Counted from the stretch's first letter, positions 45,574-54,074 are shown. The stretch is DNA of 64,000 nt from Methylotenera_A sp031369365 (GCA_031369365.1 JANMOP010000082.1:14911-78910); one strand, 5' to 3'. Numbers and translations are program-made. The notes: generated by a model from the letters alone, not told the origin.

Positions 45574-46595
45574 TTTATCAACTTGATATATTAAGACAAA
45601 TTACCCTTTTTGGCGCTAGGCGCGAGCGAACTTTTAATCAAGCATCAGCTAAATATTTATTGGATCATCAAACTAAAATATCCCTTGAAACGGATATTTA
45701 CATGTTGGAGTCCATTATGCCGTTCATCGGTAATTTAACGCTTGATAAAATCCATGATGCAACATTGTCACCGTATGTTTCGAAAAGATTAGCTGATGGT
45801 CGTTCGCATAAGACCATCAATTTGGCACTGGCAATTGTTAGACGCATTCTAAATTTAGCAGCTAGAAGTTGGCGCGATGAGGAAAGCGGTAAGACATGGC
45901 TTGAAACGCCACCATTGATAAAGTTATTGCCTTTGGTGGGATTTCAGCGAGAGCCACGGCCAATTGCATGGTATGAGCAACAAAAACTTTTTGAAACATT
46001 GCCTAAACACTTGTTGAATATGGCTTTGTTTGACTTAAACACAGGTGCGCGGGATGAAGTTGTGTGTGGGTTGAAGTGGGACTGGGAAATTGAAATACCT
46101 GAATTAGTAACTTCAGTATTCTTAATTCCTAAAGAAAGTGTAAAAGGCAGGAAACGTGACCGCATTCTAGTATGCAATAAAGTGGCTAAGCAAGTAATCG
46201 ATGCTCAACGTGGTTTGCATGATGAGTATGTTTTTACTTACCAAAATCACCGAATCGAAACTATGAATAACTCGGCATGGCAACGCGCAAGAAGGCTCGC
46301 AGGTTTGGGTGATCTTCATGTGCATGATTTACGCCATACCGTAGGCATGCGATTGCGAGAAGCAGAAGTACGCGAAGAAACGATTGCAGACATACTTTGG
46401 CATAATCGCCCAAGCATGACTGCGCACTACTCTGTAGCTCAAGTAGCCGAGCTATATGAGGCTCTTAATAGAATTTCTAATGAGAGCAATCGGGTGAATC
46501 GTAGTTTGGTGATGATTGCAAGGGAAGCTAGGCAAGTTAAAGTCCCCCAAAAGTCCCCAGACAATAAAAAAGGGTTAGAAGCAATTTGCATCTAA
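45450..46595 (+). CDS. Tyrosine-type site-specific integrase
   Basis: 381 residues; strong AGGAG (45439-45443) before ATG 45450. The N-terminal arm-binding/core part (~1-160) is followed by a catalytic domain with Arg201 (NTGARDEVVCGLKW), His292 and Arg295 (HDLRHTVGMRLR), His318 (LWHNRPSMTAHY) and Tyr327 as nucleophile. It ends 23 bp from the 3' end of tRNA-Arg, the classic position for an element integrated into a tRNA gene. Apparently intact. Confidence 0.92.
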   Translation: MGRKQSGIYQDDKNRWCVDKVYSGKRLRERFKTFEEAENWLIYQLDILRQITLFGARRERTFNQASAKYLLDHQTKISLETDIYMLESIMPFIGNLTLDKIHDATLSPYVSKRLADGRSHKTINLALAIVRRILNLAARSWRDEESGKTWLETPPLIKLLPLVGFQREPRPIAWYEQQKLFETLPKHLLNMALFDLNTGARDEVVCGLKWDWEIEIPELVTSVFLIPKESVKGRKRDRILVCNKVAKQVIDAQRGLHDEYVFTYQNHRIETMNNSAWQRARRLAGLGDLHVHDLRHTVGMRLREAEVREETIADILWHNRPSMTAHYSVAQVAELYEALNRISNESNRVNRSLVMIAREARQVKVPQKSPDNKKGLEAICI

Positions 46596-46601
46596 CCCTT
46601 T
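46569..46601. terminator. Terminator of the integrase gene
   Basis: AAAGGGTTAGA (46569-46579) and TCTAACCCTTT (46591-46601): perfect 11-bp stem. The loop AGCAATTTGCA can pair further. It overlaps the integrase stop codon and separates it from the convergent tRNA-Arg. Confidence 0.8.
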
Positions 46602-46618
46602 GATATTACTGCTAATTA

Positions 46619-46695
46619 TGGTGCGCCCAAAGAGATTCGAACTCCTGACCCCTTGGTTCGTAGCCAAGTACTCTATCCAGCTGAGCTATGGGCGC
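46619..46695 (-). tRNA. tRNA-Arg (anticodon ACG)
   Basis: On the minus strand the acceptor stem GCGCCCA (5') pairs with TGGGCGC before A and encoded CCA. D-loop AGCTCAGCTGGATAGAG, anticodon loop CTACGAA with anticodon ACG, T-arm GGAGTTCGAATCTC. 77 nt including CCA. The integrase sits on the 3' side. Confidence 0.95.
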
Positions 46696-46753
46696 ATACG
46701 CAGATTATACGCGATACTGCATGTTTCTAAAAGCCAAACCTAGTACTACAATA

Positions 46754-46847
46754 TGGCGGAGAACGAGGGATTCGAACCCTCGATACAGGGTTAAGCCCGT
46801 ATGCTTCCTTAGCAGGGAAGTGCCTTCGACCACTCGGCCAGCTCTCC
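46754..46847 (-). tRNA. tRNA-Ser (anticodon GCT)
   Basis: On the minus strand: acceptor GGAGAGC pairs with GTTCTCC before G and encoded CCA. Anticodon loop CTGCTAA between CTTCC and GGAAG gives anticodon GCT. A long variable arm (CATACGGGCTTAACCCTGTAT) marks a class II tRNA; T-arm GAGGGTTCGAATCCCTC. 94 nt. It lies 58 bp upstream of tRNA-Arg on the same strand. Confidence 0.95.
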
Positions 46848-46851
46848 GTTT

Positions 46852-47000
46852 TTAGCAATACTTGCCAGCTTGCTGGCTTAGTAGTGCTTATCAGTTTGTT
46901 CTGGTTAGCAATACTTGCCAGCTTGCTGGCTTAGTAGTGCTTATCAGTTTGTTCTGGTTAGCAATACTTGCCAGCTTGCTGGCTTAGTAGTGCTTATCAA
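46852..47000. repeat. 53-bp tandem repeat with strong hairpin, 2.8 copies
   Basis: Units start at 46852, 46905 and 46958; the first two are identical and the third ends early (~47000). Each holds the palindrome GCCAGC-TT-GCTGGC. This extends outward (AGCAATACT with AGTAGTGCT) to a stem of about 15 bp. It is located upstream of tRNA-Ser and downstream of lysC, so it could serve as stacked terminators. No spacers, so not CRISPR. Confidence 0.9.
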
Positions 47001-47093
47001 TTTTCTGATTATAACTTTGCTTTACCATTACAAGGGCGCGATATTACGCGATTCGCCCTTATAAATCAATCAAAAGTCGGCTTAGGCAGTAAC

Positions 47094-48329
47094 TTAATTA
47101 CCTTCTAATTCAAATGCTTTGTGCAACACTCTAACTGCTAGTTCCATATATTTTTCTTCTACCACCACCGCAATTTTGATTTCACTGGTGGAGATCATTT
47201 GTATGTTAATGCCTTCTTCGGCCAGTGTGCGAAACATTTGACTGGCAATACCCACGTGAGAGCGCATGCCTACGCCCACTACAGCCACTTTTGCAATTTT
47301 GTCATCGCCAATAATTTCGCGCGCTTTAATAAAGTGTTGCACTTTATCGCGCAAAATTGCTAAGGCCTTATTCATCTCGTTTTTATGCACAGTGAAGGTA
47401 AAATCAGTCGCGCCATCTGCCCCCGTATTTTGAATAATCATATCCACGTCGATATTGGCTTCGGCAATGGGGCCTAAAATTTGGTAAGCAATGCCTGGCG
47501 TATCGGGCACGCCTAGTACGGTGATTTTGGCTTCATCGCGGTTAAACGCAATGCCTGAAATAATCGGTTCTTCCATGTTGTTGTCCTTACTTGCTTCTTC
47601 AAATGTAATAAGAGTGCCGTCGCCTTCATCTTCAAAGCTAGAAAGCACACGCAGTTTTACTTTATATTTGCCTGCAAATTCTACCGAGCGTATTTGTAAT
47701 ACTTTGCTGCCTTGTGAGGCCAGTTCTAGCATTTCTTCAAAGGTGATGGATTTTAAGCGACGCGCTTCAGGCACTACGCGCGGGTCGGTCGTATAGACGC
47801 CATCTACATCGGTATAAATTTGGCATTCCTCCGCTTTTAATGCGGCTGCAAGCGCCACACCAGTGGTATCAGATCCGCCACGGCCAAGCGTGGTAATGTT
47901 ACCAAACTCATCCGCGCCTTGAAAGCCAGCAACCACCACCACATAGCCATCGTTCAAATCTTGCTTAATATTATGCTCGTCAATATCTAAAATTCGAGCT
48001 TTGCTATGCGCGTTATCAGTCAAAATTTTCACTTGCGCGCCTGTGTAGCTTTTGGCCTTAATACCCAGCTCCATCAGCGCGAGCGCGGTCAAACCAATGG
48101 TTACCTGCTCGCCTGTAGATATAATTGCATCCAACTCGCGCGGGTCAGGCTCTGGCATAATTTCTTTAGCCAGTGCGATAAGTTTATTAGTCTCGCCCGA
48201 CATGGCAGAAACCACTACCACTATTTGATGCCCCATGGCCTTGTAACGCGCCACACGCCTAGCGACATTGCGAATGCGCTCAGGGTTCGCAACGGATGTA
48301 CCGCCATATTTTTGTACGATTAATGCCAT
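47094..48329 (-). CDS. lysC: Aspartate kinase, feedback-regulated
   Basis: 411 residues, full length for the monofunctional enzyme. Starts MALIVQKYGGTSVANPERI (kinase KYGGTS motif). Substrate region GRGGSDTTGVALAAAL and TDVDGVYTTDPRVV. Two ACT domains at the C-terminus (ISGIAFNRDEAKITVLGVPDTPG; VAVVGVGMRSHVGIASQMF) for Lys/Thr inhibition. It catalyses the first step of the Lys, Thr, Met and diaminopimelate pathway. It is the last gene of the recA-recX-alaS-lysC block. Confidence 0.97.
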   Translation of the reverse strand: MALIVQKYGGTSVANPERIRNVARRVARYKAMGHQIVVVVSAMSGETNKLIALAKEIMPEPDPRELDAIISTGEQVTIGLTALALMELGIKAKSYTGAQVKILTDNAHSKARILDIDEHNIKQDLNDGYVVVVAGFQGADEFGNITTLGRGGSDTTGVALAAALKAEECQIYTDVDGVYTTDPRVVPEARRLKSITFEEMLELASQGSKVLQIRSVEFAGKYKVKLRVLSSFEDEGDGTLITFEEASKDNNMEEPIISGIAFNRDEAKITVLGVPDTPGIAYQILGPIAEANIDVDMIIQNTGADGATDFTFTVHKNEMNKALAILRDKVQHFIKAREIIGDDKIAKVAVVGVGMRSHVGIASQMFRTLAEEGINIQMISTSEIKIAVVVEEKYMELAVRVLHKAFELEGN

Positions 48330-48348
48330 AATAAAATCTTAAATTCCA

Positions 48349-48491
48349 GCCACAAATAAACACAGATAAACACAGATTACATCTAAAATAATCATGTTTA
48401 GTTGCGTAAAATGTGGCACATTAAAAAATCACATCAAAACTGTTAAACACAAAAAATTAAATATCCGTGTTTATTTGTGTTTATCTGTGGC
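48349..48491. repeat. 29-bp imperfect inverted repeat flanking the alaS-lysC gap
   Basis: GCCACAAATAAACACAGATA... (48349-48377) and its inverse at 48463-48491 match at about 26 of 29 positions. The right arm ends at the alaS stop codon. The motif is of a kind seen dispersed in many bacterial genomes. It may act as a large transcription hairpin or be a mobile remnant. Confidence 0.7.
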
Positions 48492-51217
48492 TAAGTTGTA
48501 TTTTCCTTCACCCAATCGCTCACGCTCGCCAAAGCTTTAGGCAGCTGGCTCGCATCCGTGCCACCTGCCATCGCCATATCAGGCTTACCGCCGCCTTTGC
48601 CGTCTACTTGTTGCGCGACAAAATTTACCAAATCACCTGCTTTTAGTTTACTCAATAAATCTTGCGTTACGCCTGCGGCTAAACTCACTTTGCCATCATT
48701 CACACTTGCAAGCACAATTGCAGCGGTTTTTAGCTTATCTTTCAGCTTATCCATCGTTTCACGCAATGTATTTGCATCTGCGCCTTCCAGCATGGCTGCC
48801 AGCACTTTTACGCCATTAATTTCAACCGCTTGCGCAGTCAAACCGTCACCTTGAGATGAAGCCATTTTTGATTTTAAACGCGCCAACTCTTTTTCTAGCG
48901 CTTTTGCATGGTCAGACAATTGCGCGACTTTGTTGGCAAGGTCGCCAGTGGGCGCTTTTAAATCACAAGCAAGCTGGTTGATCAAGGCTTGTTGCGCATT
49001 AATTAGTTTTAACGCGCCATTGCCTGTGGTCGCTTCTACACGGCGCACACCAGCAGCCACGCCACTTTCGGCGTATATTTTAAATAGACCAATGTCGCCA
49101 GTACGGCTTACATGCGTACCACCGCAAAGCTCTGTCGAGCTACCAATATCTAACACACGTACAATATCGCCATATTTCTCACCAAATAGCATCATTGCGC
49201 CTGTTTGTTTGGCAGCTTCAATATCCATCAAACGCGCTTGGGTGGCAGCGTTGCTGAGTATTTCTGCATTCACAATCGACTCCACGCGTGAAATTTCGTC
49301 GTCGGTCATCGGCGCGTTATGCACAAAATCAAAACGTGTTTTTTCGGTATCTACCAAGCTGCCTTTTTGTTGCACATGCTCACCCAAAACTTCGCGCAAA
49401 GCTTTGTGCATTAAGTGCGTAGCAGAATGGTTGCGCATGGATGCTGCGCGCGAAGCCATATCCACACTGGCCTTAACAGTATCGCCCACGTTCAATGTAC
49501 CAGTTTTTAATATGCCGTGATGCCCAAAAACTGCCGCTTGAATTTTCTGCGTGTCTTCCACCGCAAAAATTCCGTCGTCACTTTTCAGCACGCCGTTATC
49601 ACCAATTTGACCTCCAGATTCCGCATACAACGGTGTGGCATCTAGCACTACAATGCCTAAATCGCCTTCGTTAAGCGACTTAACCGCAACGCTATCTTTG
49701 TAAAGCGCGAGTACTTTGGCGCTGGTTTCAAGCGTCTCATAGCCTTTAAAATCGGTGCTTGCGCCGCTATATTCCACATTAGTCGCACCTTTAAATTTAC
49801 CCGCCGCACGCGCTTGTTCTTTTTGGCGCGTCATCGCGGTATCAAATGCGGCGGTGTCAACCATAACTCCATATTCACGACATATGTCTTGCGTTAAATC
49901 GAGTGGGAATCCGAAAGTGTCATGTAGTTTAAAAGCGACATTTCCGTCTAATACATTTGGCTTAACCCAACTATCATGTACAACCTCATCAAAACTTGAA
50001 TTTTCAAAATTAATAACAAGTTCAACTTCAGGTGCAACGTACCCCAAAGAACTCATTAAAATTTGCATTCCACTTTCAATCGTCTCAAAGAATCTATCTT
50101 CCTCAAGCTTAAGAATGCTGGTAATTCGCGTTTGTTCAGTTTTTAATTCTGGGTAAGCATCACCCATTTCTTTCACTAAATCAGCCACCATGTTGTGGAA
50201 GAAGGCTTTGCGCGCACCTAGCTTATAACCATGACGAATCGCTCGGCGGATGATGCGGCGCAGTACATAACCGCGGCCTTCGTTGCCTGGAATCACGCCA
50301 TCGGCAATTAAGAATGAGCAAGCGCGGATATGGTCGGCCAATACTTTTAGCGAAGGGCTAGTTAAATCAGTGGTTTTAGTTTCGCGCGCGGCAGCAGTAA
50401 TCAACGTGGTGAATATATCAATTTCGTAATTGGCATGTACGTGTTGCAGCACCGCCGATAGGCGCTCTAGCCCCATGCCAGTATCCACGCTGGGTTTTGG
50501 CAATTTGTGCATCACACCCGCTTCGTCGCGGTTAAATTGCATGAACACGTTGTTCCAAATTTCGATAAAGCGGTCGCCATTTTCATCCGCGCTGCCTGGC
50601 GGGCCGCCAAAATGTTGCTCGCCGTGGTCGTAAAAAATCTCTGTGCACGGCCCACACGGGCCTGTGTCGCCCATCATCCAAAAATTATCTGATGCGTAAC
50701 GCGCGCCTTTGTTGTCGCCAATGCGGATAATGCGCGCGGCAGGAATGCCAATGGTGTTGTGCCAAATATCGTAAGCTTCATCGTCGTCTGCGTAAACTGT
50801 GACAGTAAGTTTATCTTTTGGTAGCTTGAATACGTCGGTTAAGAGCTCCCATGCGTAGCTAATGGCTTCCACTTTAAAGTAATCGCCAAAACTGAAATTG
50901 CCGAGCATTTCAAAGAAAGTATGATGACGCGCGGTGTAGCCGACGTTTTCTAAATCATTATGTTTGCCGCCTGCGCGTACGCATTTTTGTGACGATGCGG
51001 CGCGAGTATAGGCGCGTTTGTCGAAACCCAAAAAAACGTCTTTAAACTGATTCATGCCCGCGTTGGTGAACAGCAGCGTTGGGTCGCCATGCGGTACCAG
51101 AGAGCTAGAGGCCACGATTTCGTGGCCTTTGGAGGCGAAAAAGTCGAGGAACGCTTGGCGGATTTCGTTGCTGCTTGGGTTGTTGCCCAAGGAAATATGA
51201 TGAGGTTTAATGGTCAT
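48491..51217 (-). CDS. alaS: Alanyl-tRNA synthetase, with internal insertion
   Basis: 908 residues against the usual ~870. Class II core with FTNAGMNQFKDVFLG, GGKHNDLENVGYTARHHTFFEMLGNFSFGDYFK and DTGMGLERLSAV. Editing domain with HSATHLMHKALREVLG and Cys in ELCGGTHVSRTGDIG. C-terminal C-Ala with a DHHA1-type end. About 25 extra residues (391-419, GYVAPEVELVINFENSS...) lie between LMSSL and NVLDGNVAFKLHDTFGFPLDL. A short N-terminal extension (~15 residues) precedes SSNEIRQAFLDFF. Confidence 0.96.
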   Translation of the reverse strand: MTIKPHHISLGNNPSSNEIRQAFLDFFASKGHEIVASSSLVPHGDPTLLFTNAGMNQFKDVFLGFDKRAYTRAASSQKCVRAGGKHNDLENVGYTARHHTFFEMLGNFSFGDYFKVEAISYAWELLTDVFKLPKDKLTVTVYADDDEAYDIWHNTIGIPAARIIRIGDNKGARYASDNFWMMGDTGPCGPCTEIFYDHGEQHFGGPPGSADENGDRFIEIWNNVFMQFNRDEAGVMHKLPKPSVDTGMGLERLSAVLQHVHANYEIDIFTTLITAAARETKTTDLTSPSLKVLADHIRACSFLIADGVIPGNEGRGYVLRRIIRRAIRHGYKLGARKAFFHNMVADLVKEMGDAYPELKTEQTRITSILKLEEDRFFETIESGMQILMSSLGYVAPEVELVINFENSSFDEVVHDSWVKPNVLDGNVAFKLHDTFGFPLDLTQDICREYGVMVDTAAFDTAMTRQKEQARAAGKFKGATNVEYSGASTDFKGYETLETSAKVLALYKDSVAVKSLNEGDLGIVVLDATPLYAESGGQIGDNGVLKSDDGIFAVEDTQKIQAAVFGHHGILKTGTLNVGDTVKASVDMASRAASMRNHSATHLMHKALREVLGEHVQQKGSLVDTEKTRFDFVHNAPMTDDEISRVESIVNAEILSNAATQARLMDIEAAKQTGAMMLFGEKYGDIVRVLDIGSSTELCGGTHVSRTGDIGLFKIYAESGVAAGVRRVEATTGNGALKLINAQQALINQLACDLKAPTGDLANKVAQLSDHAKALEKELARLKSKMASSQGDGLTAQAVEINGVKVLAAMLEGADANTLRETMDKLKDKLKTAAIVLASVNDGKVSLAAGVTQDLLSKLKAGDLVNFVAQQVDGKGGGKPDMAMAGGTDASQLPKALASVSDWVKENTT

Positions 51218-51238
51218 TTTTCTATATTAATCTGTTTT

Positions 51239-51308
51239 TGTAGGAGGCACTACCTTGTTAAAGCGGCTGTAAATACTTTAAAATCGCGACGAGGGCGTCG
51301 CTCCTACA
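51239..51308. repeat. REP-like inverted repeat
   Basis: TGTAGGAG (51239-51246) and CTCCTACA (51301-51308) are inverted. The right part, ATCGCGACGAGGGCGTCGCT and following (51283-51307), matches with two differences the inverse of 63952-63976. It overlaps the recX stop codon and resembles the GTAGGAGCGA-type REP sequences of other proteobacteria. Confidence 0.75.
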
Positions 51309-51771
51309 TGTCATCTTCTAATTTACTATTCAATACTTTCTTAATTACATCAAAGCCAAAACCACGGCTTTGCAAAAATCTGGCTTGTCTTGCCCATTCA
51401 TCGCGGCTGTCAGGCGCTTTTTTAAATTTTTTACGCCAAATCTCGAAGGCGTTATCTAACTCATTCTCTTTTACTTGCTCAATCGCGCTTACAATTAAAT
51501 CTTGTGAAATGCCTTTTTCGCGCAGCTCGTTGGCAATCTTGCTTGCGCCAAATTTGTGCGAACGCGCATGTACAATTTGCTCAGTAAAGCGCGCATCAGA
51601 AAGCCAGCCACGCGTTTTAAAGTCTTCTAAAATCGCCGTAATTTGCTCAAAACTTTCATCTTCTGCAAGATAAGCTTTAAGCTTTTGTCCTAATTCAGCG
51701 TAAGAATATTCGCGCTTGCCGAGGTATTCTAGTGCGCGCTGGCGTAAGCTTTTTGGCTGAAACTCTTTCAT
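51304..51771 (-). CDS. recX: RecX, regulator of RecA
   Basis: 155 residues. RecX three-helix repeats: RQRALEYLGKREYSYAELGQKL, LEDFKTRGWLSDARFTEQIV, GASKIANELREKGISQDLI and a final ARQARFLQSRGFGFDVIKKVL. It follows recA in the same direction (144 bp gap). Limits RecA filament extension. Stop codon lies within a REP-like repeat. Confidence 0.95.
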   Translation of the reverse strand: MKEFQPKSLRQRALEYLGKREYSYAELGQKLKAYLAEDESFEQITAILEDFKTRGWLSDARFTEQIVHARSHKFGASKIANELREKGISQDLIVSAIEQVKENELDNAFEIWRKKFKKAPDSRDEWARQARFLQSRGFGFDVIKKVLNSKLEDDM

Positions 51772-51804
51772 GCATTGCCTCTAAAACCATGGCTTCTCAC
51801 ACAG

Positions 51805-51900
51805 CGCCCCTCACCCCTAGCCCTTCTAAATAAAACAACTAAGCATCTGACTAGGCTGACAAACTACATCAGCCAAGTCATAGCTAATCCCGCTTGCGGG
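51805..51900. repeat. Remnant of a dispersed repeat plus hairpin after recA
   Basis: CCCCTCACCCCTAGCCCTTC (51806-51825) matches half of the repeat found in the photolyase gene. CCCGC-TT-GCGGG (51889-51900) is a small perfect hairpin just after the recA stop, a possible weak terminator. Confidence 0.45.
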
Positions 51901-51915
51901 CGAGGGGAAACAGGC

Positions 51916-52944
51916 TTAATCATCCTCAGTGCGAGGCGCAGTCATGCCATCGGCTAATTGCTTGGCGTTGGCGCGAATTTTCGCCTCAACTGCTTTGGCA
52001 ATTTCCGGATGCTCGCGCAAATATTCTTTGGCGTTTTCTTTGCCTTGGCCAATTTTTTCGCCATTATAGGAGTACCAAGCACCTGCTTTTTCAATAAATT
52101 TCAGGTTACTTCCAAGCTCGATAACTTCGCCTAAACGTGAAATGCCTTCGCCATATACAATTTCAAATTCGGCTTGTCTAAACGGCGGCGCAACTTTATT
52201 TTTGATGACTTTTACGCGCGTTTCACTGCCAATCACTTCATCACCCTTTTTAATCGCACCCGTGCGACGAATATCCAAGCGTACCGAAGCATAAAATTTG
52301 AGTGCATTACCACCAGTAGTGGTTTCTGGGCTGCCAAACATCACGCCAATTTTCATGCGGATTTGGTTAATAAAAATCACCATAGTGTTGGTGCGTTTGA
52401 TGTTGCCTGTGAGCTTACGCAAGGCTTGTGACATTAAACGCGCTTGCAAGCCCATGTGCGAGTCGCCCATTTCGCCTTCAATTTCGGCACGAGGTGTTAA
52501 TGCTGCCACCGAGTCAATCACCACAATATCCACAGAGCCTGAACGTACCAACATATCGACAATTTCCAGCGCTTGTTCTCCTGTATCTGGTTGGCTAATC
52601 AAAAGCTCTGGCACGTTCACGCCTAATTTGGCGGCATATTGCGGATCTAGCGCGTGTTCGGCATCGATAAACGCCGCCACACCTCCCAATTTTTGCATTT
52701 CTGCAATGACAGAAAGCGTTAAAGTAGTTTTGCCAGATGATTCAGGGCCATAAATTTCAATCACACGACCGCGCGGCAAGCCGCCAATGCCCAGCGCAAT
52801 ATCTAGGCCTAATGAGCCTGTGGAAACCGCTTGAATATCCTCACCAACATCACTATCGCCCATGCGCATGATGGAGCCTTTGCCAAATTGCTTTTCAATT
52901 TGCGCTAGTGCGGCGGCCAGTGCTTTGCTTTTATTGTCATCCAT
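51916..52944 (-). CDS. recA: RecA recombinase
   Basis: 342 residues, standard length. Walker A GPESSGKTTLTL, SQPDTGEQALEIVDMLVRSG, VVIDSVAALTPRAEIEGEMGD (Walker B and L1), NQIRMKIGVMFGSPETTTGGNALKFYASVRLDIRR (L2). Acidic tail. Catalyses strand exchange and triggers SOS responses where present. Promoter region 52945-53110 shows no CTGT-N8-ACAG LexA box. Confidence 0.98.
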   Translation of the reverse strand: MDDNKSKALAAALAQIEKQFGKGSIMRMGDSDVGEDIQAVSTGSLGLDIALGIGGLPRGRVIEIYGPESSGKTTLTLSVIAEMQKLGGVAAFIDAEHALDPQYAAKLGVNVPELLISQPDTGEQALEIVDMLVRSGSVDIVVIDSVAALTPRAEIEGEMGDSHMGLQARLMSQALRKLTGNIKRTNTMVIFINQIRMKIGVMFGSPETTTGGNALKFYASVRLDIRRTGAIKKGDEVIGSETRVKVIKNKVAPPFRQAEFEIVYGEGISRLGEVIELGSNLKFIEKAGAWYSYNGEKIGQGKENAKEYLREHPEIAKAVEAKIRANAKQLADGMTAPRTEDD

Positions 52945-53123
52945 GAGGTTTTACCTTTGTTTTGATATGCTTAATTTAAGCTGCAATTATTCCATAATTT
53001 ACACTTTTAAGTAAGTAAAACCGTTTTTTAACTCATGCAAATCGGTCGGCTATTTCATGTCAACCTATGGTTAAATAATGCGTTTGTTGAGTTAGGGAGA
53101 GTCATTTTTCAATGGAGAAGTGT

Positions 53124-53552
53124 ATGAAAATAATTTATTCAGCAATGCTAGCGCTAACTATGGGCGTAGCGTCAATTTCTAGTGTGCAAGCGCGTGATTC
53201 TTTTAGTATAGGCGTAAATATAGGTGGCTATGGTTACGCGCCGCCTGCGGCCTATTATCCAGCCCCAGCCGTTGTATATTATGACGAGTCCGTATATTAC
53301 AGACCTGCGCCACGTTATTACGGTTATGCACCCACTGTTATATCGTTTGGTTACCAAGGCTATGGCGGCCATCACTACCGTGGTCATCATGGTGGTCATC
53401 ATTACCGTGGACATGACGGCGGACATCAATATCGTGGACACGGCGGCGGACATCAGTATCGCGGACATGATGGGGGTCATCAGTATGGCGGACATAATAG
53501 CGGTTATAGCAATAGACACGGTAATCGACATGGCCGAGGCCGCGACGACTGA
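53124..53552 (+). CDS. Secreted His/Gly-rich repeat protein
   Basis: 142 residues from ATG 53124, with GGAG (53114-53117) 6 bp upstream; ATG 53112 (AGGGAGA upstream) is possible. Signal peptide MKIIYSAMLALTMGVASISSVQA. A Pro/Tyr-rich part (YGYAPPAAYYPAPAVVYY) is followed by five 9-residue repeats of the type HHYRGHxGG (53370-53504, 27-bp period) and a basic His/Arg/Gly end. The His density suggests metal binding in the periplasm; unproven. Confidence 0.75.
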   Translation: MKIIYSAMLALTMGVASISSVQARDSFSIGVNIGGYGYAPPAAYYPAPAVVYYDESVYYRPAPRYYGYAPTVISFGYQGYGGHHYRGHHGGHHYRGHDGGHQYRGHGGGHQYRGHDGGHQYGGHNSGYSNRHGNRHGRGRDD

Positions 53553-53591
53553 TTTAGTAAGATTTAACTCTATTTAGTCTATTTATTAGTC

Positions 53592-54074
53592 CTATTTTAA
53601 CCGTTCAATAAGTCGTCGCAGTAAAAAAGTGGTGGCTTGTTGACGGATTTCTTCTCGATTACCTTCAAATTTTTGGGTAATAGTGGATGTTTGATTTTTT
53701 GCTTCAGCCCAAGCAAAACAAACTGTGCCAACAGGTTTGCTTACTGTTCCGCCATTTGGCCCAGCAACCCCTGTAATACTGCCTGCAATATGTGCCTGAC
53801 TATTTTTTAGGCACCCTAGCACCATTTCTTTTGCTGTTTCTTCGCTTACAGCACCAAATTTTTCTAGCATTTGCGGTGAAACACCCAGCATGTCGATTTT
53901 GGCTTGGTTGCTATAAGTTATAAAGGCTCTATCAAACCATGCCGAACTGCCAGCCACGCTGGTAATCGCTTCTGCCACCATGCCGCCCGTGCACGACTCT
54001 GCTAAGGCCAGCATGTAAGCACGTGTTTTAAGTGCAGCGCCAAGCTCTGTGGCTAAAGTTGTGAAATCGGCCAT
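53592..54074 (-). CDS. pncC: CinA-family nicotinamide-nucleotide amidohydrolase
   Basis: 160 residues, the stand-alone CinA C-terminal domain: LALAESCTGGMVAEAITSVAGSSAWFDRAFITYSNQAKIDMLGV and SITGVAGPNGGTVSKPVGTVCFA with the catalytic Ser/Thr. Converts NMN to NaMN and ammonia in NAD recycling. Overlaps pgpA by 22 bp; both are probably co-expressed. Confidence 0.93.
   Translation of the reverse strand: MADFTTLATELGAALKTRAYMLALAESCTGGMVAEAITSVAGSSAWFDRAFITYSNQAKIDMLGVSPQMLEKFGAVSEETAKEMVLGCLKNSQAHIAGSITGVAGPNGGTVSKPVGTVCFAWAEAKNQTSTITQKFEGNREEIRQQATTFLLRRLIERLK

Noticed and set aside
46619..46650. Second attachment site (copy of the tRNA-Arg 3' end) in the 37-45 kb region
   Set aside because: Looked for the tRNA end sequence by eye and found no convincing copy in the window.
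46852..47000. Possible CRISPR array
   Set aside because: The repeats are directly adjacent without unique spacers and no cas genes are present.
48930..49520. Long plus-strand frame inside alaS
   Set aside because: Antisense shadow of a well-conserved essential gene.
53172..53531. Minus-strand frame rich in Met, Ile and Thr
   Set aside because: It is the antisense image of the His/Gly repeats of the secreted protein and has no start signals.
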